64,000 nt of DNA from Schistocerca nitens (GCF_023898315.1 NC_064619.1:303528150-303592149); one strand, 5' to 3'; positions 11,576-24,545 are shown, counted from the first letter of the stretch. Made by a program: numbers and translations. The notes: generated by a model not told the origin, from the letters alone.

Positions 11576-11960
11576 TTATTCTTGAGCTATGGAAAGCGTT
11601 TATGTGAATATTTGTATAAACTGATTTTTTGTGTATTACTGGTTGTGAAAAGTTATGAGACTCTTACCTGCACATATTCGTCATTGCTGACGCTATTGAT
11701 TGAATTGTTTAACCACATAATACTTGTGTAAACTATTATGTAAAGTCACATGTATGAAAGAATTTGTATTGCTTACTGTATTCTATATAATAGGTTATTG
11801 AAAGGTCAGTGCAAAGCCAAAATTTTATCTAGTTATATGATATTTACGTATTAATATTATCTTTTATTTTTGTCTGTATTTTTTTGACGAATTTGGTGGT
11901 ATTTTCACCACCAATGCTGGCAAAAATACCATCAAATTCTAGCCGTGGAGGAAGGGCATA

Positions 11961-12690
11961 TGAAAGGTGGCTACACTGAGCCACAGCGCCAGAGATCGCT
12001 AGAGAGCATTGTTCCGCCGCCTCCACTGGCAGTGATTATTGAGAACTCGTAGTGGGCAGTGCTTGTCGAGGACTCGTAGTAGTCAGTTCGTGTTCAGATG
12101 TGCTAGTAGGGAGTGCTTGCTGAGATGTGATACTGAAAAGTTCTTGTTGAGATGTGGTAATAGCGAGTCGGTGTGGAGATATATTGTAATGATTAGAGTG
12201 ATTTTGGTCAATATATGAAGGTAACGAAACTTGATTATTTTTCATTATTTCCATGTTTTAAATAATGCGTCATTACAGGTTCAGTCAACAAAGCATCTGG
12301 CTTGTGTTCTTGTATTAGAGTGTAATTCTGGTTTTCTTGAGTAATTATGGTATTTTTATTTTCTTTAATTAATTCAGTATAAATGATATTTAAATTTTCT
12401 TGTGTTATTGAAGAAGAACCGTGCCAGATGCGTACGTTGAGTCATACTTCCACACACAGAACAGTTACACTTGTGCTTTGGCTTCGTAGGTTTTTATAGT
12501 TACTGGGGACTTAATTAATTAATTGTGTTAATGAAAATTTCCATTTCATTCTTTGTTATTGTTCTAAGCAGTCAGATTGCGTAATAATACTAGTCAGGGC
12601 CAACCGTTTACGAGACTTCGTAATCGGACAAACAGCTACTAAAGCAGAAATTAAAATTATTTTCATTCCATTTAATTAAGCCCCCATGCA
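11961..12690 (+). repeat. 3' LTR (730 bp)
   Basis: Near-identical partner of the 5' LTR. Visible differences include one substitution in a T-rich tract (about 12394) and two G/A or C/T changes (about 12481 and 12500). Confidence 0.93.
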
Positions 12691-14960
12691 ACTGCTTCTG
12701 CTCAAAGGAAGCCTCTTTACATATAGCTAGCTAAGCTCTCAATTCTAGAAAACTATTACTTTGTCTTCCAGTGCAACACATGGAGAAATGTTGTATAGCG
12801 TAATCTCGTATGTACGAACCCAAGGCTGCGTTCGTACATTACTCTCCTTCCTTCTCAATAAAGTTTCGAGTAGCTATACTTATTCCCACATCGTAACACA
12901 TGCAAGCAAGTACACGACACCAGAACGACAAAAGAGAGGATTAGAACGGAGGAGGTTTGTTCCCTTCGAACTTGCAAGCCATGCGGTTAGTACAGCCCCC
13001 TTCAGTTTTCACTGACCGAGCCTGCATTCGTCTCAAAGAATCTAGGACAAACCAACGCAGCAAGAGCAGGAGAAACTACGCGAATGATTGACAAGTGGGT
13101 GCATATGTTACAACAAAGATTACCCACGAGTAACGGGTGCATAAAATGTGATACTTGAAAGATGGCAAATTATAACAGCTTTCAACTATTGAGTCAAACT
13201 ATGTGTACTGTTCACTCACTTCTTTTTGAGTTTTTGTGTGGCCCAAGGTGCTCTTGCCGTACGTTTACTAATAACATATTGAAAAGAGCTTTGTGTGCCA
13301 ATTGTTCACATATCTCATTTCACCTAAATAATTTATTTTACGTAACTGGAACCTTACAAAATTTGTATACTCATCTGATATTGGACTGTTTTGTCGATGG
13401 TATCACAACATCAAACGGTCAGAGATATGCGGTTCATATGGCACGTCTCGAATTGTATTTAATACATACATCCTGTTTTTCCTGAGGCCCAAGTAAGTGT
13501 CATGTCTTAATTTGATTTCAGTGAGTCCCTCTAAACTGATGAATTAAAACAAAGTAACAAGTTTCAGGCTTTTTAGACTGGCTGCAACAATTTAAGAGTT
13601 GAAGACATTTTACAGTATGTCACTTAAATTTAATTTTTTGTTTAGGACTATGAAATTTTACAAGTGCTACGTTTGTAAAACTAAAGAAGAACTGACAGAG
13701 ATAATTATAAATTCGGTGGTGTCAGAATAACAACGAATATGTCGAACATCATAGTGTCATATCTTAACTATAAATGTAATGTTATATGTCGTCTTAAATA
13801 ACATGCGTGAAAGAATCTTCTTTCGATTATATCTCTTTATGATGCATTGATACTGTAATGGACAGAACATGTGATTTCTTTGGTGATTTCTGTCAAGAAG
13901 TGGAACACCTGTGAACAACGAGTCAAACAATTTTAAATTTACTAGGTCGTCTTAAATAACATACGTAAAAGTATCTTCTTTCGATTATATCTCTTTATGA
14001 TGCATTGATAGTGTAATGGACAGAACATGTGATTTTTTGGTGGTTTCTGTCAAGAAGTGGAACACCTGTGAACAAAGAGTCAAACAATTTTAAATTTACT
14101 GTTCTTGCTAAAGTGAAGAATACATCAACTAGGAAAAAGTACTTGCGTGATTACGGCTGCTATTGCGGAAGAAGTAGCTCCAGGTGTGTCGCAATGAGAT
14201 AAGAGTTAAAAACACATCTCTGGCACACGTTTGTCATCCATCTACTTGATTGATAGGAAAAGTGCAAAACACACTTACGCAAAAGGCATATTTTTTGCTT
14301 CCAAAACCTATACATTGACCTTAATATTACTTGTTTCTGGACGTAAATATGAAAGATGGTGTAAGAAATTACAAAACAAATGAAAAGAATGTTAAAATAA
14401 TTGAGTTTTGCTTTACAGCTACTTTCACCGCCAAGAAAACGAAAAGACTGACGCATGCTACACTGACTCTGATACTAATTTTGCGACGAATGAAACAGAC
14501 AAATAGTATTAGGAACCGTAACCACAGACTCTCAATTTGCATTTTCGTATGTAGCCGATACTGACACTTTTCCTTCAGAGCATGTAGCTCTTCCAAACTG
14601 ACTACAACGTTATTGAATTCACTCCTGGAACAACGTTAGTGCATGCAAGGAAGAAGAAATGGATGGTCCCTGTCGCCCATGTACCAGCGTCTCCTCCTAT
14701 CAATTCTTCCCCATACGTTATATGTGCTAATTCAAGGTTAATACGACATCTAATTAATGACACAGAACTCTGAGCCAACATTACATATTCTGCTGGACAA
14801 CGGCTCCAGTATACCAAATCACTTTATGTTTCAATAGTCCACCCCCTGCACTCCCCAAGCGTAGCTCTCTTGTCCAGTCAATACACATTCCGATACACAA
14901 CAATGTCCTTATCTCTTTATCTACGAATAGATCCACATCTCTCTATCTTCCCTTCATTTT
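12691..14960. repeat. Unclassified repeat, copy A, right part
   Basis: It continues the match to copy B: 12691-13800 pairs with 19697-20835, and about 14712-14960 pairs with 20836-21065. The block between (about 13800-14711) is absent from copy B and holds a 158-bp tandem duplication. No ORF is conserved between copies, so this looks like a non-coding mobile repeat of unknown class. Confidence 0.75.
13788..14103. repeat. 158-bp tandem duplication
   Basis: The unit starting gtcgtcttaaataac at 13788 is repeated at 13946, with a handful of differences. It lies within the part of copy A that copy B lacks. Confidence 0.9.
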
Positions 14961-15892
14961 TAGTAGATTCCAGGGGTAAAATAAACTGCGGATGGAAACA
15001 TGTGTCTGAAACCATCATCCACTGAGGTAACAGAGCATCACATTGATGGGAGGCAAGTCCTTTCTACACAACAACTGCCTCCACTGGTGATCATGGCGAT
15101 CAGTCGCTATCACTGGATAACAAACAACACTGAGACACCTTCTGTCTACAGTACGTCAGCGTAAAAAGTCACATTTGCTGTCACAGAGGTTCCTTAGTGA
15201 CAGGCACGTCATCAAGACACCCTCTGCAAACCCTCGATATTTGTCGCAACATTTCTCGGACACACTATATACACCAGAAACTCATATAGACAGGAAACAC
15301 ACTTTGCCCCTATAGGCACACGCAAATGTTTATTTTTTGCTCAAGTTTCAGCAAATAAAACTATAAATTCCTATTTCCAGTTTTTCTGCAGTCCAAAATA
15401 AGAATTTTCATCGATCTAGAATTGTTTCCTTTTCACCATCCCACGCCGATTTCGGTCTTTCTTGTTCCCAGTTAGTGGTGAAAACTGCCTACCATCCTAT
15501 TACTTTTTCTAGCTGCCTAGTCTTCACCGTATCATCATTAAGTAGTTCGAAAATTGAAGTTTACCTTTTGGCATAACACAACTTTTGGCATAAAATCATG
15601 ATTGTGCGTTCTAGCTGTTTTAATCTGAACATCTGACGATGGCTGTTCTTCTGATGCTTCAGAAAGGATCTGGTGGTGATACGATAGCCGTAGTATCAGT
15701 CTTGTTCGTAGAGACAATCGGTGGTTGCAAGCACAGACAAAACGCACAATTGCAAAAGCGCTACTGGTGTTAGTAGAAGGCCTGTAAGATGGAAATAAAT
15801 GATGGTAATATTAATTAACATCTACAGAGTAGTTAAAGAAGCCAATAAAACTAGTAAGCTGCAAGTAATATGCAAATGAAGTCCCATACTTC
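14961..15892. other. Intergenic, nothing recognised
   Basis: No gene, terminal repeat or named family was seen. Confidence 0.45.
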
Positions 15893-15904
15893 TTGACAGA
15901 TAGT

Positions 15905-16126
15905 AGGGGAACGATGTAGGAGACCCGCACCGCCGTACTAGGCAAGGTCCTAATGGAGGTGGTCTGCCGTTGCCTTCTTCCGCCCGTAATGAGGATGAAT
16001 GATGATGATGATGACGAAACAACAACACCAAGTTATCCCGTGGCAGGTGAAACTCCCTTACCCCGCCGGGAATCGAAACCGTGACCTCGCGCTCGGGAAG
16101 CGAGAACGCTATAGCGAGACCACGAG
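15905..16126 (-). repeat. tRNA-derived SINE (Gly-tRNA-like head)
   Basis: The minus strand begins with a tRNA-like head (AACTCGTGGTCTCGC; anticodon-like loop TTCCCGA; B box GGTTTCGATTCCC) and continues into a body with a (CAT)n run near 15995-16012. The pairing is too imperfect and the downstream body too SINE-like for a real tRNA-Gly gene. Flanking duplications were not found. Confidence 0.65.
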
Positions 16127-16132
16127 TTGGGG

Positions 16133-18218
16133 AATCAAAATAACTACAGAAAAATAGAAGCTTTCCCTTAACTGTGTATGTACGCTGTCGACGTTTAGTT
16201 TTAGATTAGAGGTTGTTAAAGTACCATAGGAAATTTTCATGATGAAAATACCCTCTTTGAATCATGAATATTCACGTAAGAAAATAATGTTACCACGTAA
16301 TCTGACTACTATTCAGGTATAACTCAACAAAGATATACATACTAAGCCCAATGGTAAAACCAGAACTCAGAATTATTTACTATTTTCTAGTTAGTAAACT
16401 TCGTAAACTTCCTATCACTGAACGTAACATCTGCTCCTACAAACATGTCCTATGTTATGCGTTGTAGGCAAAGCAAGTACAAAGAGAATGCTTAGCTCTT
16501 GCTTATAACTCTGCACACTTTTAAATAGAGAAGCTGAGAACACAAGAATTTTACAGAACATTGCGTGGAACATGGCACCTTATAACACTAGTTTGCTATA
16601 CGTCACTAACATGCTTGTCGTGACACAGACTAATGTTAACCTCTGAGAGGATTCATAATTTTGACCGTGCGTGTGTCTAATGGATGAAGGTATCGGACTG
16701 TAATTTTGACTATATTTTAATTTAACAGAAAACAAAACAGGCTTAAACTTTGGGGTTTCATGAAAGTAGAAAAGCTCATACGAATAAAACGATAACCGGT
16801 CGCCAGCCCAATCAGGCAAATTGATTTGAAATATTATGTTTCGGAAAATTGAATATTAGTTGTTGAAGTGATTTTCAATGAAATTCCCTTTGAATAGCAT
16901 ACTGGATACACCCGAATACAGGGCTATCTAAGTTGTGGGTAGCAGTAGTTACCATTAATGCACAAACCAGTAGTCATAGAAAGCAAAATTATACCCAACT
17001 CATAATAATAACAGTTACAATCAAATATTGAGATGTTACTGCAGGAAGCACCGAACTAAAATTGTACATGGAGTGGCTTTTGACTTAACTGACATATAAA
17101 TACCACAAGTAAAATTAAACAGTACTGCAGTTACACCGTTTATACTCCCATTTATAGCAATGTATCAGAGGTTTTAGTAGCAATAATATCCAATTATCTT
17201 TCTAATATGAGACGAATATGATGGGGACCCATAAACTGATACTGTATCACTAGTAAAACTCTATGATTATTTCAGTAGTAAGATTCAGTTCTATTATGTT
17301 TAATTCTTAGCCTCACTTGGAATAGCTTATGTTTTCATCGTCCAAAGCATATTACCCAAAATTGATCTCGACTGATCTCAAAAAATCGTTCATGATTGCA
17401 ATCAAGGCTAAATTATATTACAAATAAGTTTAGCGTATGTGCCATTTTCATCACCTGTGAAGCAGGTATTTTAGACAACGTTTACACAGTCTGGCATTGT
17501 ATTTTTGCACATTTAGTACACAGAAATAAATTACAGTTTGTTTGAAACAGGATACTTGGTTTTCTGAACACTTAGGAGGGGATACTGCATAGGTTCATGA
17601 TTAGGTTAAAGATACGATTCTAAAGACAGTTTTATAGCACTTGGATTTGAAACTTCTTTATTTAAATGTGTGTGTCTGTACTTAAATTGCAGAATGACTG
17701 AGAAGAAGAAACTTCTACGTTATTTGATTCTGAAACAGCTGAGTAAAATTGAATGTACTCAGCTTACTTTCTCTTTACTTATTCTTGTCAACACCGGCCC
17801 ACAATATTCTGGCGCAGCGCAATCTGACTGCTCAAAAAAAGATAACCTGACTTCAAATAATTAATTTAAAAGAATGGCCCGGACGAAAAAGAAATTCTAA
17901 TAATAACCTATACTTTTCATTAAGCTCTTGCCTCACAGAAATCTTCATTACGCGAACTACTGCAATACAACGAGCGTCAATACTGCCAGCTAAATAAAAG
18001 ACTCTAACTACTAAAGCCACTAACTAATAATAGGCATGTGGTTAGCAAAGGAAAGATTTTGTTGCAAACCAAATAATGTATTTTTTACCTTAATAATGTG
18101 ACATCCAGTTCAGACACGAATATAAATCGTCATTGACATCTAGTACAAAGGTATATAATCATGAATAATATTCAATCTCCACGTCGAACGTGTACAGATC
18201 GTTAGCCTACGGTAACAC
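16133..18218. other. Long AT-rich stretch, nothing recognised
   Basis: Only short, unrelated ORFs occur. No repeat signature that I can name. Confidence 0.45.
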
Positions 18219-18480
18219 TTGAGACCTCTACCCTCCATCAATGCTAACTTCTCACATCTAACATCCATCACTGCTGGCTGTTCACCTCCAACTGCCCAAC
18301 AGTACTTCCATCATTGCTGGCGACTAATTTCCAACTGCCCAACACTACTGGCGATTAACTTCCAAGGAGTCCAACAAGCCAGACTCTCTGACAAAGAAAG
18401 CGCAGTCAGATATCCAATGCAAAGCGCTACACAGCGCTGCCAACACAGTAGCAGCCTTTTTACAGATCATTATTAAATCG
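18219..18480 (-). repeat. Possible diverged LTR fragment
   Basis: A block with ccatcactgctggctg and cctccaactgcccaac resembles the reverse complement of part of the LTR at 46081-46680 (ccaccactgctggcgg, cctccaactgcgcaac). It may be an old relative of that LTR in the opposite orientation. The match is short. Confidence 0.3.
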
Positions 18481-19582
18481 CTCACACAAATTAACTGGTT
18501 CATGCTCTGATACATGTCTGTCTGCATGAAGTTGGTGGAGCAGTGGCGACGTAGTGGTGGCAAGCGACGTGGCAGCTAACTGTACTCACGGCTCTTGATC
18601 TTTGAATGCTCTTTACAATTTCTTCTTCGTGACGGATGTTTAATGTGTTAAGAATCATTCCTTATTGCCGAGAGTACCATGCAACAGCCAAATCCACATC
18701 CGAGGCAAAATTCCTTGCAAACGGCTTCCAATTGCCTCCCTTGGCACCCTCGATGTGTACTGTGCAACGGCTAGCCACTGACTACGTACCGTTCCCACCA
18801 AGTAGCCGTCCAGTTCGACCACCAAAACCACCTTTTACATCGCTCCAAGCCACTTCCTTTGGAGAGGGACTTCCTTACATATTTTACGTTATACAAGTGT
18901 CCTAAGCATGAACCAGCTTCCAATATACAATGTTTTCTTTATAAACATACATGTATTATAAAATTTCATTATTTTAAACATTACTTAGTTTTTTCCATAC
19001 ACACATTACAAAGTTTAAATTTCCTGTCACAAATCAATGACCTTCAGTAACTAAGAACAAACACTTCATAATCGCAGATACACAGTCACATAGTATAAAC
19101 CGACCTCTAATCGATATAGGTGTTACAGCCCCCACTGCTAATATAGAATTCTCGACGCAAAGTTACCTTCTGGAACCCGAAGAAAATCTGCTGGAATACT
19201 GCAGTCACTCTTCATTTTGAAAAACATTTATGTTGTGAAAATAATTCTTAAGGAAATAATGCTGACGCTGATGGCGCAAAATTGTAAATAAATTCCTTTA
19301 CTGCATGATATAAGTGTACTTTTTTCCGTGTATTTGAAAGAATGGAATTTGTAAAAAATGTACAAAAGTATACTTTTGTATTTTATTTGATGAGGAATTG
19401 ATGTGTAAATACATGAAAGATATTTTGTTATATCTGATGTTCACTGAAATCCATAAGATACAAATACTTTTAAAAGTAAAATCATAACTGACATCACAAA
19501 TGCACGTGGTACATATAGCCACAATAACATAGGAACTTCCCCTACAGAGTATCCATGAAACTAAAAAAATGAAAAAAAACCT
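18481..19582. other. Intergenic, nothing recognised
   Basis: No gene or named repeat was seen. Confidence 0.45.
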
Positions 19583-21065
19583 TTGGTTCATGGGAAACCT
19601 ATTTGCTCAACTAGATTACGAATCAAAAATACCGTACATAGAGAGTGGAAACTGCGCCGCATGAATCTTAACAACGAGTCCATCTTTGCTGTTCATACTG
19701 CTTCTGTACAAAAGAAACCTCCTTTTCCGCTACAGCTAGCCAATTTCACAATTCTAGAAAATTATTACCTTGTCTTCCAGTGCAGACACATGGAGAAATG
19801 TTGTACAGGATTCTCAGCGTAACCTCATACACACGTGGCCAAGGCTGTGTTCATAAATTACTCTCCTTTCTTCTCAATACAATTTCGAGTAGCCACACTT
19901 ATTTCCACTTCGTAACACAGACAAGGAAAACGCAGCACCAGAGCCAGGACAGAATAGATTAGAACGAAGAAGCTTTGTTCCATTCGAACTCGCAAGCCAT
20001 GCGCTCATTACAACCCCCTTCAATTCTCATTGACTGAGCCTGCACTCGTCTCTGAGATCTTAGGGCTAATCACGCAGCAGGAGCAGGCGAAACTATACGA
20101 AAAATTGACCAGTGTGTGCGGATATTGCAGCGAACATTACTCACAAGTAACAGGTACGTAAAATATGATGCTTGCAAGATGGCAAATTATAACAGCATTC
20201 AACTACTGATCAAACTATGTGAACTGTTCACTCACTTCTTTTTGAGTTTTTGTGTGGCTCAAGGTGCTCTTGCCGTACGTTGTCTAATAATATATTGAAA
20301 AGTATTTTGTGTGGCACTTATTCACATACCTCATTGCATCGGATTATAAAATGGACCTAAATAGTTTATTACATAACTGGAACCATCCAATATTTATATA
20401 CTCATCGGATTTTGGACTGTTTTATCGAAGATGTCAGAACATTAAAAGCTCAGAGATCTGTGTTTCATGCAGCATGTCTAGAACTGTATTTAATAAATAC
20501 ACCCCGTTCTTCTGAGCCCCAAATAAGTGTTATGTCTTAATTTGACTTTATTAAGTCCCTCTAAACTGAGAAATTAAAGCAAAGTAACAAGTTTCAGGCT
20601 TGTTAGATTGGCTTCAGCAGTTTAAGAGTTGAAGAAATTTTACAGTATGTCACTTATGTTTGTACTTTTTAGTTAAGGGTTATGAAATTTTACATGTGCT
20701 ACATTTGTAAAACTAAAGAAGAACCGACAGAGGAAACTATAAATTCGGTGGTGTCAGAAAAGCAACGAATATAGGAAACACCATACTGTCACATCCTAAC
20801 TATAAAACTAATGTTATTGGCCGTCTTAGATGACACATACGTTATATGTGCTAATTCAAGGTTAGTACAACACCTCCTGAATGACACAAAACTCTGAGCC
20901 AACATTACATCTTCTGCCTGGACAACGGCTCCAGTATCCCAAATCACTTTTTGTTTCAATAGTCCAACCCCTGCACGCTCCAAGTGTAGCCCCCATGTCC
21001 AGCAAATAGACGTTCAGATACACAGCATTGTCCTTATCTCTCCATGTTCCCCTCTCAACTTTACT
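19583..21065. repeat. Unclassified repeat, copy B (unsplit)
   Basis: This is a paralogue of copy A (9776-9888, 12691-14960), diverged but alignable over most of its length. At 19691-19708 it reads gttcatactgcttctg with no insertion, the empty counterpart of the LTR-element site in copy A. It lacks the roughly 900-bp block of copy A between 13800 and 14711. Its function and class are unknown. Confidence 0.75.
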
Positions 21066-21631
21066 AGCAACTAATACTACCACGTGTATTGTCAAAGCCC
21101 CATCCGTAATTATTTGTTAGATTATTATAATACACCTCAGCACAGAGTGGCTGGTTCTCCGTTTTTAGTCATTAATCAAGATCATCTGAATCATTTTCAC
21201 AATTTTGACATCGCATCCATTTCTCATTTAAAATGCATTTTTAAACGAGCCTCAGGTTTTTGTTTCAGCACTTTTAACTTCAATATATGGAACTGTCACC
21301 CAATATTTATTTGTTGTCACACAGTCTGCCTCTATAGCTGCTTTCATTTCTGATCAGCCACACGTACCAGGAAAAAACTTCTAGGAATGTTTTGAGTTAG
21401 TTTAAATTAGCACTTTATGTCTTGAATGTATAGTTCTTTCTTAGCATGGAAAAAGGGCATGTAGACTTCGCGTCCCCATGAGTGATTTGTATTATCCATT
21501 GTAATACTTCTTTATTGATAAGCAACCTCAGTCTTTCAGGTCCCTAATGTGCCGACGGGCCTTTGTCCCAAGACGATTTCCTAGGAAAAAGTAAATGTTG
21601 TCAGGAAGAGTTTAGTTCATACTATGCAAGG
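21066..21631. other. Intergenic, nothing recognised
   Basis: AT-rich sequence with no recognisable gene or repeat. Confidence 0.45.
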
Positions 21632-21761
21632 ACGTTGATAGCCGTACCGTTGCCTCGTTGAGCACTCCAATTCTCGTCGGATCATCAAAGTCAAGCAACG
21701 TCGGCCGTGGTGCGCACGTGGACGGATAATCGCCTGCGTACACCACGTACTGTTTGATGCT
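21632..21761 (+). pseudogene. 5S rRNA-like pseudogene or 5S-derived SINE head
   Basis: The sequence follows eukaryotic 5S rRNA along its length: a degenerate start (gccgtacc for the usual GACCATACC), then TTCTCGTCGGATCATC, AAGTCAAGCAACGTCGG (box A region; 5S has AAG-TAAGCA-CGTCGG), GTGG, GGACGGATAATCGCCTG (box C region; 5S has GGATGGGTGACCGC-TG) and CACCACGTACTGTTTG. Changes in the control boxes and stems argue against a working gene. A hAT element lies 18 bases downstream, its 8-bp duplication starting at 21772. SINE3-type repeats have 5S-derived heads, but no SINE body is evident here. Confidence 0.75.
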
Positions 21762-21779
21762 TATCCTTTGGCATTACGG

Positions 21780-24326
21780 TAGGGTGACCAAACGTCCCGG
21801 AAAACCGGGATTGTCCCGGTTTTTCATCCCTGTGTTACGGTGTCCCGAAAATTTGTTTCGGGACGCTCAAAAGTCCCGGAATTCAGGTTTTAAATACATT
21901 TCGTGAAACTTTCTCAAATTTTTGAGATTTCGCTATATTAAAGGAAATTCAACACAATAAATTAATATATTTTAGCTTATTTGTCTAAAACCTCCATTGT
22001 CCCATACTAGTAATCACAGTATCAGTATTGATACACTCAGGCAATAATTTACTTTGAGCGGTACTTTGGCCAACAAGTAGTAAGTTGTATTATTGTAACA
22101 GAGCTATGAAACCGTTCGATTGTCGCGCCACTTACTCACACACTCATTGTCAGAACAGTATAGTAGTTGATGTTTTGTCAGACAAACTGCAATAGTTTTT
22201 TCTCATACTAGTGGTATTATTGCTGCAGTACTGTGAAACGCAATGCCGAAACGTACCTGCAAGTTCAGTGACTGTTATTCCAAGGAATGGAACTTCATTA
22301 AGAAAGGTCGTTTTGATTACGAAGCAGAGTGTTCCGTATGTAACTGTTTTATTAGTGTAACTCATGGTGGACGTTCCGACATAATTAATCACATCAGGTC
22401 AAAGAAACACATTAACAGATACAGTGCACCGAGCTGCAGTAAAACTCTACAAAATTATTTTGTGAAACATCAGTCAAGTGAAGAGACGAAAGTTCGAGCA
22501 GCCGAGCTTACACTAGCCTACCACACGGTATAACATCACCAAACTTATAGATCTAGTGATTGTACTAATAAGCTTAACAGCATTATGTTTGATGATTCTT
22601 CCATTGCAAAAAAGTTTAGTTCAGCAAGAACTACAGTGTCAGCCTTAGTGAAAGGAGTTATTGCTCCCCAGAGTGCAAAGGAAAGCCTTGAATACATCAA
22701 AGTCTTCTTTCTACGGGATATCCACTGATGACAGCAATCATAAGGCCACTAAAATATTTCCGTTTGTTGTTCAGATTTTCGACATTAATCAGGGAATTCA
22801 GACCAAACTTTTGAAGGTGAGTTCCCTACTTAATGAAACATCTGACGAAATTTCAAGATTTTGCATGAATACTACCGAAATGTTTGATCTTGAGAAAAAT
22901 AAATGTGTGGCATTTTGTGGAGACAACACCAACACAATCTTTGGTGCTTTAAAAAGACAAGGCAAATGCAACGTATTTACCAAATTAAAGGCAACATTGC
23001 ATGAAAACATTGAAGGCATAGGGTGCCCTGCACATTTTTTACACAATAGCGTGCAGACATCTGCTGACAGTTTAAGCTGTGATGTTGAAACTATCGACAT
23101 GAAGATATACTCACACATATATACTGTTAGAACAGAGAGGCTTAAGGAGTTCTGTGATTTTGTGGGAACTGAATATATGAATGTAACGCATCACTCGAAA
23201 ACTCGCTGGTTATCACTGTTTCCAGCAGTTGAAAGAGTAATCCGCCTATTTGAATCGTTAAAAGATTTTTTCTTAAATGAAGACAAAGCCCCCAAAATAT
23301 TGGTTCAGTTTTTCAGTAACCCTTTAAGTGAAGCCTGCTTATGGTTCATTCACAATCAGCTTAGCACTTTGCAGCATGGGATAAAGGTAATTGAGGGAAG
23401 CACGAAAGTGTAATAGAGGTAAATGATGTTTTGAAAAATACTCTGGAAACTGTTACTAAGAGGAGAGAACAGCAGTTTATTTCTTTTAATGTTAAATCTG
23501 TCCTTAAAAGAGCAGAAGTATCAGAAGCAGCGGAACGGAGTTTTAGAGAAGAAGTTAACAAGTTTTATGACACTTGCGTAGAATATCTCAGCGAGTGAAG
23601 CGCCTCATATTTACCCCTCATCGCCAGTATTTGATTGGATGTTACTGAAGAGAGTGCCAAAATGGGAAAGTGTTGAAGAGACAGTTTCTTATTTGAAGAG
23701 TAAAGAGATTGAAATAGATGATTCCATTCTCTTTGATCAGTTCGGCATACTGGCATATTTTGTTGAAGAAAGTCTTCACAAGTGGAAGAATGGAAAAAAA
23801 AACGCCATTGGAATGTCATGAGAAGTGGGTGAGTCTTTTTTAAAAGCTGTGACTGTCTTCAGCATTACTCTGAGTTGGTAATAATTGCAAGGTATTTATT
23901 TGCAATCCCAGCCCATAATGCCAATGTGGAAAGAATATTTTCGTTCATGAATATCCAGTGGACTGATGAAAGAAACAGAATGGAGGTAGACTCTCTTGAA
24001 GCAATCCTGCAGATCCTGTACAACTACAAAATGGATTGTGGCGACTTTTATCACTGTGTATCAAAGAACAAAGACATGATCAAGAAGGCTGGAGGCAGTA
24101 AAAAATACGCTTTTCTCCAAGGACAGTCAATTCCATCTACAAGTGCTCAGTAATATTAAAGCTCATGTTAATAGTAACAGATTAAAAGTTGAATGGTTGT
24201 AAAATTTTGTAAAATCGTAATACAATTCTTTATTACTGTATAACCTGGGTACGTGTGGAATGAGGTGTCCATTGGCACCCGGGTGAATGTGTCCTGGTTT
24301 TCACCGAAAATAATTTGGGCACCCTA
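21780..24326 (+). mobile_element. Complete hAT transposon with 8-bp target duplication
   Basis: The element starts TAGGGTG and ends CACCCTA, with imperfect inverted ends beyond (TAGGGTGACCAAAC against TAGGGTGCCCAAAT). CATTACGG is duplicated exactly on both sides (21772-21779, 24327-24334), as hAT elements do. The transposase on the plus strand is broken into at least four frame segments and is described separately. The ends also carry cccggg/cccggtttt-rich subterminal sequence. Confidence 0.95.
22243..24153 (+). pseudogene. hAT transposase, frameshifted
   Basis: Segment 22243-22533 begins at ATG and has a BED-type zinc finger: Cys30 and Cys33 with His50 and His56. Segment 22661-23413 covers the central catalytic region (SFYGISTDDSNHK; CPAHFLHNSV; HHSKTRWLSLFPAVERV). 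It stops at 23411-23413, and the frame changes for 23416-23600, 23639-23821 and 23875-24153. The last segment is the hAT C-terminal dimerisation region (FAIPAHNANVERIFSFMN). The order and spacing fit one ancestral protein of about 600 residues. It cannot be made intact now. Confidence 0.88.
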
Positions 24327-24339
24327 CATTACGGCAAAG

Positions 24340-24545
24340 GAGATTGGGGGGGGGGGGGGGGGCGTAAAGTCCCTGAGCACCAGTCTTTGCACCAATAGCC
24401 TGGATTCAATTCCAAATCTTTCCGCTTCGTCTTATCAGGTGAGGGCATGTGACACTGTTGGTGGAGAGACCCGTCCGTCGGATGTAGACGTTAATTTTTG
24501 TCCCCCCACCCCCACCCCGCCTCGTGCTATATTGAAAAGAAGGGG
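24340..24545 (+). repeat. Possible SINE fragment with a G17 to G18 run
   Basis: A G homopolymer of about 17-18 bases (24345-24362) is followed by cctggattcaattcc, a possible degenerate B box, and a tail with ggatgtagacgttaa, which resembles the ends of tRNA SINEs. No duplications were found. Confidence 0.35.

Larger units (their letters stand above)
9889..12690 (+). mobile_element. Young non-autonomous LTR retrotransposon
   Basis: Two 730-bp LTRs (9889-10618 and 11961-12690) start with TG and end with CA, differ at about three positions by eye, and are flanked by the 4-bp duplication ACTG (9885-9888, 12691-12694). A primer binding site TGGCGACCCTGCCA lies at 10621-10634, two bases after the 5' LTR. 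A purine-rich tract (ggaggaaggg, about 11948-11957) precedes the 3' LTR. The 1342-bp interior has no gag or pol and is largely a 71-bp tandem array. It must have moved using another element's proteins. The empty site survives in the related repeat at 19697-19700. Confidence 0.93.

Noticed and set aside
9964-12254. Identical 72-codon minus-strand ORFs in both LTRs (9964-10182, 12036-12254)
   Set aside because: They are identical because the LTRs are. The peptide is low-complexity Ser/Thr/Gln from internal repeats, with no domain.
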